Assembly: GCA_036768485.1 (NCBI GenBank)
Contig: JAVLUZ010000157.1
Span: 8,929,783-8,993,782, forward strand
Direction: 5' to 3'
Origin: Mermis nigrescens
Taxonomy: Eukaryota > Nematoda > Enoplea > Mermithida > Mermithidae
DNA length: 64,000 nt
Position numbers and translations under genes: made by a program. The notes under the pieces were generated by a model that was not told the DNA's origin, did no database searches, and worked only from the letters and a program-made list of their open reading frames with translations. This document shows positions 54,600 through 64,000 of this stretch, piece by piece (the stretch's first letter is position 1; every line of letters begins with the position of its first letter).

Positions 54600-55681
54600 G
54601 TGCTGGCCTCTAAAAAAACCATTTTCATGCTTTTTGCTTATAACTTCAGAACAAATAGCATTGAAGAAGTCAACAAACACCTATTTTTGACAGCTGCCCT
54701 AGGCCTATAACTTGCTCCATGGAAGAATTTTTAAGCGCCATATTTCATAGCAAGCTTGCATGAAATACGAAATTTTGAATAAAAACCACTCTTTCCTAAA
54801 AAAACCATGGGAACTAAAAAAACCACCCCTAAAATGTTATGCGAAGTGCATAATTGGCAGTGTGAAACAGTTAGTTGACCTTAAATGATCACAATTTTGA
54901 AAAAAATTCATTTTTCACGATATTTCCGTTCATTTTATCACATTTATATGAAAATCAATAATTTTTTCTGAATTTCATTAAAAGTTCTATAAATTTCACA
55001 AATAAAGTCTTCGAGTGATAGAAACGACTCTAGGTAAGTCTCTTCTACATCCTCTGCAAGAAATCAGTGCAAAATTATGCAACTTAATGAAAAGTAATTT
55101 CGTTGCCATGGCAACGTATACTTAGCATTGGTCTTTTTTTAGGTTACAGTGGTTTTTTTTAGGTTACAATCGAACTTTTTTGGCAGTTTTTGGGGTGATT
55201 CTTATTTTTTGTGAAAAATAAATATCAGGCATCATGAAAGGTGCTACGAGGCACATTCCTGCTAAGTTTTGTAAAAATTGGCGCTGGTTTTTTTTAGGTT
55301 ACAATTGGTTTTTTTTAGGTTTGGCTTTGAAGGTATACTGTAGGTATGTGGATGACATAGGAGAACTAAATTTTTTTCTGACATTAGACTGCAAGGGAGC
55401 CTAACGTGAAAACATAAAAGATTCCACCAAATATGAATACGGGTAGAAATACTGACCCTCAAAAATGCTTTAAAAAATCATAAAAATGGCAATTTTAAGG
55501 AACTTTTCGACAAATTTATATCTCAAGTTTCTGAATGATCCGGAAAGCAACCAGGGGTCAGTTGTAATCCTCACGGCATAGCTTGTTCGCCAGTATAATA
55601 TCTTCAGTCATCTTATGGTTATGGAAAAAAGGGGTGGTTTTTTTAGGTTACAAATCGACTGGTTTTTTTAGAGGCCAGCAC
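54600..55681. mobile_element. TA-flanked element with AAAAAAACC subterminal repeats
   Basis: Terminal inverted repeats GTGCTGGCCTCTAAAAAAAC, 20 bp or more and nearly perfect. A TA lies on each side (54598-54599, 55682-55683), and element A has no such insertion at the matching place (about 45877), so the boundaries are certain. TTTTTTTAGGTTACA or its complement recurs inside at least five times. No transposase frame. It is Tc1/mariner-like by target, but the family is unclear. Confidence 0.85.
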
Positions 55682-57029
55682 TATATATTAGCGATATTTT
55701 GCGCGAAGCGCCGAAAATTTTTGAAATTTCCTAAAATATACTGAAAAACGATATAATTAATATAAGTTCGTTCAAGAAAGTATTTTAACATTGTATAAAA
55801 ATGGCTCCAAAAAATGCACTAGCCGAAATTGATTCTTGGTAAAACCTACATTTATTGGCCATTTTTAGGTGCGTTTTTGCGATTTTCGGCCGAAAATTCG
55901 TGATCATTTACCCCCTCTCCCATGAAAATAGCCGAAAACCATACGTGTAACAGGGGGTTTGGGAATTCCCCATCCACCCAGGGTTGGATGTCCTCCCCAC
56001 ACCCTTCCCTCCAACGTCAGAAAATTTTGACCCACCCTCCTATGCCGAACAGCCCCTCCCGAAAATTTTGAGCTGTTGCATGCATGTTTTATAGTGATAG
56101 TTTGTCTATTCACTCTTGCTTACATTCAAAAATACTGTATCACTTCGTGAAATTCTAATAATTAGCTGCACTTTTGCCATAGTAAATATTAAGGTCAAAA
56201 AATATTCAAAAGGTTTTCACCAAAAATCGTCTGACAGTGACTTGAGTCTTGTACCCTGAGAGGGTGGTAATAACCCTCCCTCACCCCAACTTTGGGAATG
56301 TGTGTTTCCGATCCATGTAGCGAGCATGAGAATTAAAACTTAGTCATCACATGAATAATAAATTGGCACTTTGTTGTATGTAACTTGGTGTAACTGGGTA
56401 CGCGACTAAAACCATAAGAAAAGTCTATAGGTAAAAAATAGCCTGTGTACTGCAGATGCATTCTGAAAAGTTAATATTCAACGGATATATTAAACTTATT
56501 CAAATTTGATTTTAACCTCTCGGCGCCTCGGCACTTGTCAGCTTCGCCCTCGGCGCCGAGGCCGAGGCTCTAAAAAACGCCGAGGGCTTGCCGAGGCCGA
56601 GGCCGAGGCCGAGGCCTCGGTCCGATCACTGGGTGTGGCGGAGCATTGAAATTAACCGTTTCGACAGCGGCTACTGATACGGAAATCAGATTTCGTTCTG
56701 ACGTGGCACATTTGTGGAACGCTCGAAACTGTTGATATACGAATTTTTATCATCAGATTTCGTTTCGACGTGGCACATTAATCGAACGCTCGAAACTATT
56801 GATATACAAAATTTTATTCAGCGACTGCTGAAAGGCGTACAACTGTCTGGATCAGCACGGAAATCAAGAGATAAAAGTGAGTGAGAATTTACACTTCAGT
56901 AATTATAATAATGGTCCTGTAAACCATCCGGTGATCAATCTTTTTTGTTAGTGTTAGTTAGAAAAGGAAGGATTACGTATATTTTGACAAATAGGGTGCT
57001 AGCGTCATTTTCTTCCTAAGTCTCTTCTA

Positions 57030-57600
57030 ATATTTATTTTTTAGGCTTAGGCTTAGTATGTGCCTTCACATTGGTGCCAGGGGATGATGTAAGCCTGAGA
57101 CAAATGGGGCAAAAATTGCGAAGCGAGCGAAGCGAGCGGAGCAATTTTTGCCCCATCTTTTTCTTAGGCTTAGATCATCCGCTGGCACCAATCTGAAGCC
57201 GCACTGAGCTCATAGATAATTTTGATTAAGGTGAGAATAGCGTTTTAATGCGAATTCAAGTAGGAGTTTCGAATATAAAGTTGAAAAAACAGACGGAAAT
57301 GAAAGTAAGGAAATAAAATTTTTTGAAATTTTTTTTTTCAATCAAAGGCTTTTCCGTCTGTTTTTTCAACTTTTAAGTTAAAGATACGTGCTTGAAATCG
57401 CATAAAAACGCTGTTTTTTTTGAAATCTGGAACATGGAGCTATTCTAGAATTCGCCCATCACGTTTTTTGCAAGTTTGAAGGGCTCTATCTCCACAAATA
57501 TTCGTCAGCCCCCCAAACGCTTTTTTTCTGGACTCAGCGTCTTCGAATCTATCAGAAAATAGTATTTTTAAGAGAATCGGAGACAAAACCATATTAGAAA
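57030..57600. repeat. Second foldback copy with GCGAGCGAA loop
   Basis: TTAGGCTTAGGCTTAG ... ATTGGTGCCAGGGGATGATG pairs with ATCATCCGCTGGCACCAAT around CAAAAATTGCGAAGCGAGCG, a stem whose loop is a GCGAGCGAA repeat. A second inverted pair is GTTGAAAAAACAGACGGAAA with TTTCCGTCTGTTTTTTCAAC (57280-57375). 57480-57595 matches the arms of 50986-51885. Confidence 0.72.
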
Positions 57601-57608
57601 AAATTCCC

Positions 57609-58444
57609 CAATAGTGTTGTAAAAGATAAGGATTTTTTGCAAGATAAGAGATAAAAATAAAGTTGAAATTTGAAAATCTAGAAGATAAAGATAAAGATAT
57701 AGATGATTTGCAAGATAAAGGAACCAAAAAGATAAAAATAAAGATAAAGATAAAGATAAAGTGTAGTTATGTAAATATGGTCGCCTGGACCCAGGAGAAT
57801 GATGTTTGTGAAGTGCAGTAAACGAGATTGGGTGATGTAAAGCAGCTAGCTGAATGCCCTAATTTTTACATACACCTGAGATCGAAGAGGTGATAGACAT
57901 TAAACACACATAAATGTAGATTTTGGGGTTTACCCGCGGTCACTTCTTTCTTTTCACAAGTATCGAAACTCTGCTCTATGCGCCTGTACGGAGTATAGTC
58001 GCAACAGTTATTGATTTTTTCAAACTTGTTCATGTTTCCTAGGCTTGGACATAGATGAACGTGGGTGCTAGTCCCGCTCGGATCGGTATCACTCATGCTT
58101 ACCTAGGTTGATTTGATATACAGGAATTAGCTTGGGCCGCGCAATCGTTTTCTTTTCTTTTCTTCTACAACAGTAAAACTTAAATGTGTCTACAAATATT
58201 TTACCCAAAACCTGCATTTCGGACTGCATGCTAACTTATGTACAAACTTTATCTTTTTTGCAAGATAAATTTCTATCAAGAAGATAAAGATAAAGATAAA
58301 GATAGCCTAAGATTTTTCCAAAAGATAAAGATAAAGATGAAGATAAAGACACAAAAATCGTCAAGATAAAGATAAAGATATCTTTATCTTTATCTTTATC
58401 TTGCTAAAAAGATTAAGATAAAGATGTCTTTCACAACACTAGTG
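57609..58444. mobile_element. Element with terminal GATAAA arrays
   Basis: Left terminus CAATAGTGTTGTAAAAGATA, right (minus strand) CACTAGTGTTGTGAAAGACA. (GATAAA)n and (TTTATC)n arrays lie at 57690-57766 and 58278-58425, with a 500 bp centre lacking repeats. No target duplication was found. The centre (57777-58230) has higher complexity but no convincing coding frame. Confidence 0.65.
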
Positions 58445-58531
58445 ACCAAACGTATTCTTGTGGGGAGGGGTTTTTCGGGGAGGTTTTACACCCTAGAATG
58501 GCAATTGAACCTCCGCCAAAATGGCTGCGAC

Positions 58532-58781
58532 CACAGGTGGGAAGCACGGAAATTTAGGGGGCGGGGGTGCAAGATTTTTCAAAGGTCAAAAAATGATCTT
58601 AAAAATCATGGTATGGCGAAAAAAACACCATTTTTTAACGTTTCTAACTGAGCACTATCCTTTGGCATCAAAAAATTGCGAGAAAAATTCCATAAATTAA
58701 ATTCTGGGGGGTGTATTTTGGTTTCTGGGGGGTATTCGGCCTTCTGGAGTTGCATACCCCTAATCCCCACGCCAACGTGTG
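58532..58781 (+). mobile_element. CATAGGTGGGCAGCAC MITE, first of an inverted pair
   Basis: 250 bp from CACAGGTGGGAAGCACGG to GCCAACGTGTG. Flanked by GCTGCGAC (58524-58531) and GCTGTGAC (58782-58789). Confidence 0.85.
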
Positions 58782-58789
58782 GCTGTGAC

Positions 58790-59042
58790 CACACATGGGC
58801 GTGGGGTTTTGGGGGTATTCACCCCCCCCAGAAGTTGAAATACCCCCCAGAAATCAAAATACCCCTAGAAAAATTTTTTTTGCTTTTTTAGCAATTTTTG
58901 ATGCCATTGGATAGAGCTTGATGAGAAACGTCGAAAATGGTGTTTTTTTGCCATACGACCACTTTTATAACCATTTTTTGACCTTTAAAAGTTTTTTCAG
59001 CCCCCCCAGAATTTTTTTCACCCCCCCCCCAGACTTTCGGTG
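58790..59042 (-). mobile_element. CATAGGTGGGCAGCAC MITE, second of an inverted pair
   Basis: 253 bp in reverse orientation, from CACACATGGGCGTGGGG to CAGACTTTCGGTG. Flanked by GCTGTGAC on both sides (58782-58789, 59043-59050), so the two elements share the middle duplication. Confidence 0.85.
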
Positions 59043-59050
59043 GCTGTGAC

Positions 59051-59165
59051 TAGGGATAGACCGGAGCTCCGGCTCCGGCTTCCTGGCTCCTCCGGCCATT
59101 TTTGGTCCTCCGGCCTCTGGCGGCCGGAGGTACAAAAAAGGGGCCGGAGGCCGGAGGCTTTCTGA
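59051..59165. repeat. CCGGAG-rich terminus of an unidentified element
   Basis: TAGGGATAGACCGGAGCTCC is followed by repeated CCGGCT/CCTCCGGCC and GGCCGGAGG blocks in inverted orientation. It resembles the hexamer-rich ends of the other elements here, but no matching second end was found in the window. Confidence 0.45.
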
Positions 59166-59456
59166 ACCGAATCATTCAATGCTTTAACGCTCTTCTTTTC
59201 CTCTGAAGCTTAGCACTCAGATTGCCTATTTCGTGAATTTGTACAAACACAGGTTTGATAAGTGAAGCTGTAAATGTGAACACTAATGTGGCATTGTGAA
59301 TGCACCATTGGTGAAATATTATATCATATTTTTGAAAAATGAGCTTGCTAAGCGAGAGTTGTAAACTAAGAGGAACTTAAAGTTTAAACCTACCATTAAA
59401 TTATAAAGATAATAATAAAAGATTTAAAGCTTTAAGAAAAAGAAAAATGTGGTAAA

Positions 59457-59939
59457 TTAAAACAAATTTAAAGGATATGATGAAACATTATTGTTGAGAA
59501 TAGGACGATCACGTGCTATGTATAATGACTCCTTGATTAAAAGATCAAAAGAGTTGGATGCTCGACTGATAACCTTGAAGCAATCTGATGTAATTGGATG
59601 ATTGCTATTTGAGATATGTTTGTGAATAGCAGATAAACTATCACCCTGAATTGGCTTTCCTGTAGCAAATGAGATGCCAGTATGCTCTGCCATTCTACTC
59701 CCAAAATGTCGGCGAGTTTCACCGATGTAACTAGCCATACAGCTAGAACACGTATACTTATATACTAAATTTGAGAGTAGCTTAGCAGGTACAGCATCCT
59801 TGTTCTTGAAAAACCGGCTGATACACATAACAGGTTTGTAAACAAACCTTACTCTAATCTGAGGGTAAAATGCAGATATAACCTTTAGAATTCTGTTGCG
59901 TACATTGTAGCCATGCACACCAGTGTAAATAATTGACAT
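59457..59939 (-). pseudogene. Penelope-like element C-terminal GIY-YIG endonuclease
   Basis: A 160-residue open frame resembles the end of Penelope-like retroelement proteins. A basic linker (ILKVISAFYPQIRVRFVYKP) is followed by a GIY-YIG nuclease: VYKYTC (59-64), SYIGETRRHF (70-79, Tyr71-Ile-Gly and Arg77), and the catalytic-type Glu137 in IKESLYIARDRPILN. Cys64 and Cys67 with HKH and NHP further on fit the CCHH insert of Penelope nucleases. The reverse transcriptase that should precede it is absent upstream, so this is a remnant. Its 3' flank (59333-59405) recurs at 17756-17826. Confidence 0.75.
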
Positions 59940-60249
59940 GGTCGCAATATTTTAGTACATATAAATGCATGGCTAGATAATGTAAGTTAAATGGGGCTCC
60001 GCCCGCCTTCGAGTTATTGGAGTATCTTAGCGCGCGCAAACGAGTTGGCTGATTACGTACTTGAAGTATGCATGGATACCTAAACCGACAGCACGCCATC
60101 GATGAAGATACCCAACGCACAAAAACTACGAAAGCAACGAACCCCAGTAAGTACCTTCAGGGCTTACCTAAGTACCTATGCTACAGCTAGCGCTTGTCAG
60201 GAAGCTGGGGTAAAATCCTGCACTCTTCCAAAATGACTTTAAATACCTA

Positions 60250-60801
60250 TAGTCTGTTTCATTTATTCGAGAGCTTTTTGGTCAATTCAATTCTTTTAAG
60301 GGCTAAAGTAAGCTAAACAAGACGAATTATTGTACTCCAGCAGATCAGCTCAGTGAGGGCGAGTGGTTAGAATTCTTCCATTTTTAATGCACTAATACGC
60401 CCAAATAAATTTGATTTAGGCATTTAATCAGTGCTGGGACATACTACAGTAAGTGCGCTAAACAAAAAGCTATCGGCTAGAATCGAACCCGGGTTGCTCC
60501 GACTACAAGCAAGAGGTTTTACCACTGAGCTGTGCGGGAGTTCGCGGCGTTTCTGAGCATCTTAGTCGATTGTGTTTAATGTGTTGACTCAGGATATGAT
60601 AAATGCGCGATTTTTATCAGTAAGTTGATTGATCTGCTGGAAGACGAGAATAAATTATGCCGCAAAAATTTTGTTGAAAAACCCGTCTTTACTACATAGC
60701 TATAGTGAGATCTAGCGACCTACAGTAAATAAGAAAGAAGGGGTTACTGTAAGCTCCGAAAACATTTGCTGAAAAAGCTCTCGTATAAATGAAACAGACT
60801 A
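60250..60801. mobile_element. MITE with TAGTCTGTTTCATTTAT termini and a tRNA-like core
   Basis: Inverted termini of about 32 bp (TAGTCTGTTTCATTTATNCG AGAGCTTTT) at 60250-60281 and 60770-60801, with TA on both sides (60248-60249, 60802-60803). The centre holds a minus-strand tRNA-like sequence. Confidence 0.78.
60472..60545 (-). repeat. tRNA-derived sequence (pol III A and B boxes)
   Basis: On the minus strand GCTCAGTGGTAAAACCTC resembles a D-arm/A box and GGGTTCGATTCT a T-arm/B box, spaced as in a tRNA, with a TTGCTTGTAGTC anticodon-like arm. The acceptor stem and T stem do not pair, so this is not a functional tRNA gene. It could be a captured tRNA or a SINE head. Confidence 0.55.
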
Positions 60802-61875
60802 TACATACTACCTAAAATCTCCACGGACGTAATTAGTCCGGTACTTATGGAGATTATGGGATGGAGATGCCGACCGCAGATCCTAACCAGGAGTAATTAG
60901 ATAACCCCGGTATTTGCCCTGGGTCCTTGGACCTTTTTAGACCAAAAGAATAATTTTTCGCGAAAAGAATTGAAAAGGTTTCGTGCCAGATTACCTATGG
61001 CGAAACGACTTAAAAATTCTGGTTCCAGTAGCACTATGTACTTAAATCACAACAACAAAGAGCTCTTATCCGGGTTGTCATCCACTATAAAAATTATGTA
61101 ATAATTTTTATAGATATTTAGATTGAAAGAGGATTTTATGAATTTTGCACGAAATGGTAAATAAAAGGTTTTACCCAATAAATTCCGGCAAGAAATAAAG
61201 TCGAGGCCGGCCTGTACCCAAATCCTTGACTGCCTGCGGTATAATGCACTTCTAGACAGCTAATTTTCTACCTTTTACCAAATTAAACCAAACGTACAGT
61301 CTTAGGCGCCGATAAAGTCGGAAACGACACGCCAGTAATTAAAAAGGCAACTCTGCCACAAACTAAACTAATAATCGTAGTGGGAATGGCCTACAGTAAT
61401 ATATGAAGAAAAAGATTATATAATGTTTTTATAACAAAAATTGTGTGCTTCTTGCACATAGATTTTTCGGGTCTCTGCACAGGCTCAACGTGAATAGCGG
61501 TCATGTCGCCTATGATTTAATTGTAAAAATTGATAGGGGACTTGTAGGGGTTCCACAGTAAAAATCGCGTCTTCGTGTCCCTCACAACACGTGGCGATAA
61601 GAGTCCAACCAAATGACACTGCGTGGTCGGAATGCCTCCGCATGTCGTACTATCGGAAACTATCCGACTGCAACGTGATCTAAAAATATGGCTGGATCGC
61701 CAAAATGGAACCAAAAGACCGGATGGTCGGAATAGGCGCACTAAGGTGCGCAATGGCCGAACAAGTAACGGCACGTGTAGATACACTATCTACAATAATA
61801 AACATTCACTTCTACAGATCTTTTACTTATCCATGAGCAATGTATTTATACAAATCTATATACTGTACATCATCT

Positions 61876-64000
61876 TAGGTAGCGCGTTAGCGCGTACCTA
61901 TAATATACTTGGGTACCCCTAACACCTGTGCACCCCCTACAGCTATAACGGGACACTTCTGGAAGGTGCGGTTTTTTTAAAAGAATGATAATAAAAAAAT
62001 TCGCTGCCCGTGTTTTTTTGTTTTTCTTGAAACTCAAAACTGATTGTGTAAAGAAGGTGTAAAGTTTTTGTGTAACGTTATAACATAGGACAAATTTTGG
62101 GACCTTTTTGTCACGGCAAGTGGACAACTGAGTATTGATGACTCGAACAATTAAACAGCATAGGATTATAGAGGGATGGATTTTTCGGAACAGTATTTTT
62201 TTGTTTTTTGAAATTCGCATTAGTTTTCGAATGGCAGTGTAAAGAGTGCGAAAATCTGGGGGTGAAAAAACACTTTTTGGTCGAGTTTTCAACCTGTCTA
62301 TGTCTGATACTAACTCCGGTTATGAGTTTTTTAAAATGTTTTCTGACAGAAATGTAGAGCGGATCAAGGGCTACATTCTGCATATAAGCACAGTCTTCTA
62401 CGCTCTATGGAGAGTTAGATCCTGGGGTTTAAAGTTTACACTCTAGTGGATGGTGTAAAAAACGGATTTTAAGTAAGATTTCTCTGCCAAATTTTTCGCT
62501 TATGAGTCAGTGTAAATTGAAGACAGCATTAATAAAGTGCCTCTCAGGGGCTACACATCGCAGCAAACCGCATTTAAAAAAACGCAATATTGAGTTATTT
62601 ATGGGGGTGTAAAGTTCGAAATCAGAGGTAAAAAATGGGCGAAAAAACACGTTTTTTCCGAAGTTTGATTAATAAATCATACCAAATAATTTTTGCAACA
62701 GAATTTTGGCACACAGGAATGTACTACGATTTAAAAGCTACAAATTGTACCAAACCGAATTTCTTTAAACTCAATGGGGAGTTCGGTACGGAATTTTAAA
62801 GTTTACAGTGTTCTAAATGATGGAAAATACGTTTTTGTTGCGTTTTTTGTTCGCCACTTTCTCCGTCCAGAAGTCGGGATACGTCTAATAGAATAAAAAT
62901 AAAGTGCTTTATATCGGGTGCATGTCAAAGCAAATTGTCTATACATTAATATTTAGCGAGTGTAAAGTCAAAAATTTGGTGTTTAAAATACGTTTCTGTC
63001 TTGTTTTTTCTGCCTGCTTCTCCGGTTATGAGTCAGGGACATGATTATCAAGTCTAGAAATGGACCAGGAACCAAATTTGATATGCCAGTCTGGCGCATA
63101 TGTTTACACTCTACAGTGTTGTAAAGTAGTTTACACCTATTGTTAGTTTGCCCATAGAACATTATGGAGACTTAATTTTTTTCATTAATATTAATCGTAA
63201 TATCGGAACAATATCAAAATTACGAATCTGACCAAAATCTTCTTTACACTAGGTGTTTACATGAAGTTTACACTACATATGTATTTATCTTCGTTTTTGA
63301 GCATTCCAGAAACCTAATTTTTTCCTGGAGTCTAGAAATTTTCAAAGAATCAAATGTGAGACGTCACGTAGGCACGTTTGTTTACATCCAACAGTGATGT
63401 AAAGTAGTTTACACTCATTGTTTATTTGTCCTCAGACCATTGTACTTTGGTATTAATATCATAGGTAGCGCGATAGCGCTACCTATAATATACTTGGCCA
63501 TCCTTTTTCTTATATGTTTATCACAGCGAGTGCGAAATTTGTGTCCCCCCTCACAGCAACAACGGCACACACCTGGGAGGTGCGGTGTTTTTTAATCGAT
63601 GGATAATTAAAGAAAATTCGATGCCTGTGTTTTTTTCTTTTGTTTACACTCAATACTGAGTTAGCAATGAGCGTGTAAAGTGTAAAGCAAAAAATCAAAT
63701 AATTTGCGGAGGGCCAATTTTTTTTTAAAATGTTGCCCCCCAGCTGTAGATTACGAATCTGACCTTAAAATTTCCTTACAGTCAATGGTTGTTGCACAAA
63801 AGTGTAAAGTATACGTGTTTTTTACTCTTTGCGTGTCCTTCAGCTTATCTAACTTAATTTTGGTTTTCTGTGCAGTCCAATCGGTTTTATAATGTAGAGG
63901 GTTGTAAAATCTCAAAACGCATTTTTTTCTTTCTTATAACGCAATTTTTCTTGATCTGTGATCGTTTTAGTGTAAAGGGTTCGAGACGAAAAACGATATC
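61876..64000. repeat. GTGTAAAG-rich 1.59 kb repeat, about 1.3 copies
   Basis: A hairpin with TAGGTAGCGC arms at 61876 and again at 63462 is followed each time by TATAATATACTTGG, a GGTGCGGT(G/T)TTTTTTAA block and GCCYGTGTTTTTTT. The 1586 bp between are dense in GTGTAAAG or CTTTACAC, roughly one per 70-100 bp. No credible coding frame. The array probably continues past the right edge. Confidence 0.6.

Larger units (their letters stand above)
53049..56631. mobile_element. hAT-like element B (copy of A), TSD GGTGTGGC
   Basis: 3.58 kb, over 90 percent similar to element A by eye along its shared length. Perfect duplications GGTGTGGC (53041-53048, 56632-56639). Termini CAGTGATCGGACCAAGG and CCTCGGTCCGATCACTG. 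It is longer than A because it holds a 1082 bp TA-flanked insertion (54600-55681). It is otherwise collinear, but lacks some of A's sequence near 56040. Confidence 0.9.
59943..61875. other. No gene seen outside the 60250 MITE
   Basis: Composition is close to balanced and repeats are few. No Penelope reverse transcriptase remains upstream of the GIY-YIG frame, and no other frame resembles a known family. 61500-61790 has a balanced-composition frame on both strands that I cannot assign. Confidence 0.45.

Noticed and set aside
60472..60545. tRNA gene
   Set aside because: Only the A and B box regions fit; the acceptor and T stems do not pair. Recorded as a tRNA-derived repeat instead.
62111..62446. 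Overlapping frames on both strands in the GTGTAAAG-rich repeat
   Set aside because: No family similarity, overlapping in both orientations, and the sequence belongs to a 1.59 kb repeat.

Overview
The window is AT-rich eukaryotic (metazoan) DNA with spliced genes and very dense transposable elements. Two host genes can be read, both on the minus strand: the 5' three exons of a bestrophin anion channel (1778-5969; the rest lies past the left edge or was not found) and a complete nine-exon UDP-glycosyltransferase (16243-34919, 555 codons plus stop). Both reconstructions rest on protein-family similarity and on splice phases that agree at every junction. An ecdysozoan such as a nematode is my best guess, because bestrophin and UGT families are large there and the splice sites are ordinary GT/AG, but the sequence does not settle the taxon.

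Layout. 1-5969: bestrophin exons 3, 2 and 1 separated by repeat-filled introns. 5970-16242: intergenic, a mosaic of short repeats with no gene I can support. 16243-34919: the UGT gene. Its eight introns (about 0.7-4.8 kb) hold most of the DNA and are packed with MITEs, a 5'-truncated LINE, and a roughly 205 bp palindromic tandem array. 34920-64000: I recognise no host gene. This part is a nest of DNA transposons: two copies of one hAT-like element (44336-46934 and 53049-56631), another hAT-like element (40144-41892), a decayed Harbinger-like element with a MADF-domain exon (43927-47915), a TA-flanked element (54600-55681), a (GATAAA)n-bearing element (57609-58444), foldback repeats, a Penelope GIY-YIG endonuclease remnant (59457-59939), a tRNA-like MITE (60250-60801) and a GTGTAAAG-rich 1.59 kb repeat (61876-64000).

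Many short repeats can be bounded exactly by 8 bp target-site duplications, so several distinct families are hAT-type MITEs. Several insertions are nested three to four deep and can be ordered in time. Recurrent oddities are: a stable-hairpin motif (GCGAAGC core) shared by unrelated repeat families; elements whose termini carry inverted arrays of different hexamers (GGCCGA, CCCCGA, GTCGGA, GATAAA); and a tandem array in UGT intron 5 whose every unit copies the exon 6 splice acceptor.

The host genes do not form a pathway with one another. Bestrophin would be a plasma-membrane or ER anion channel. The UGT would be an ER-membrane enzyme conjugating small lipophilic compounds.
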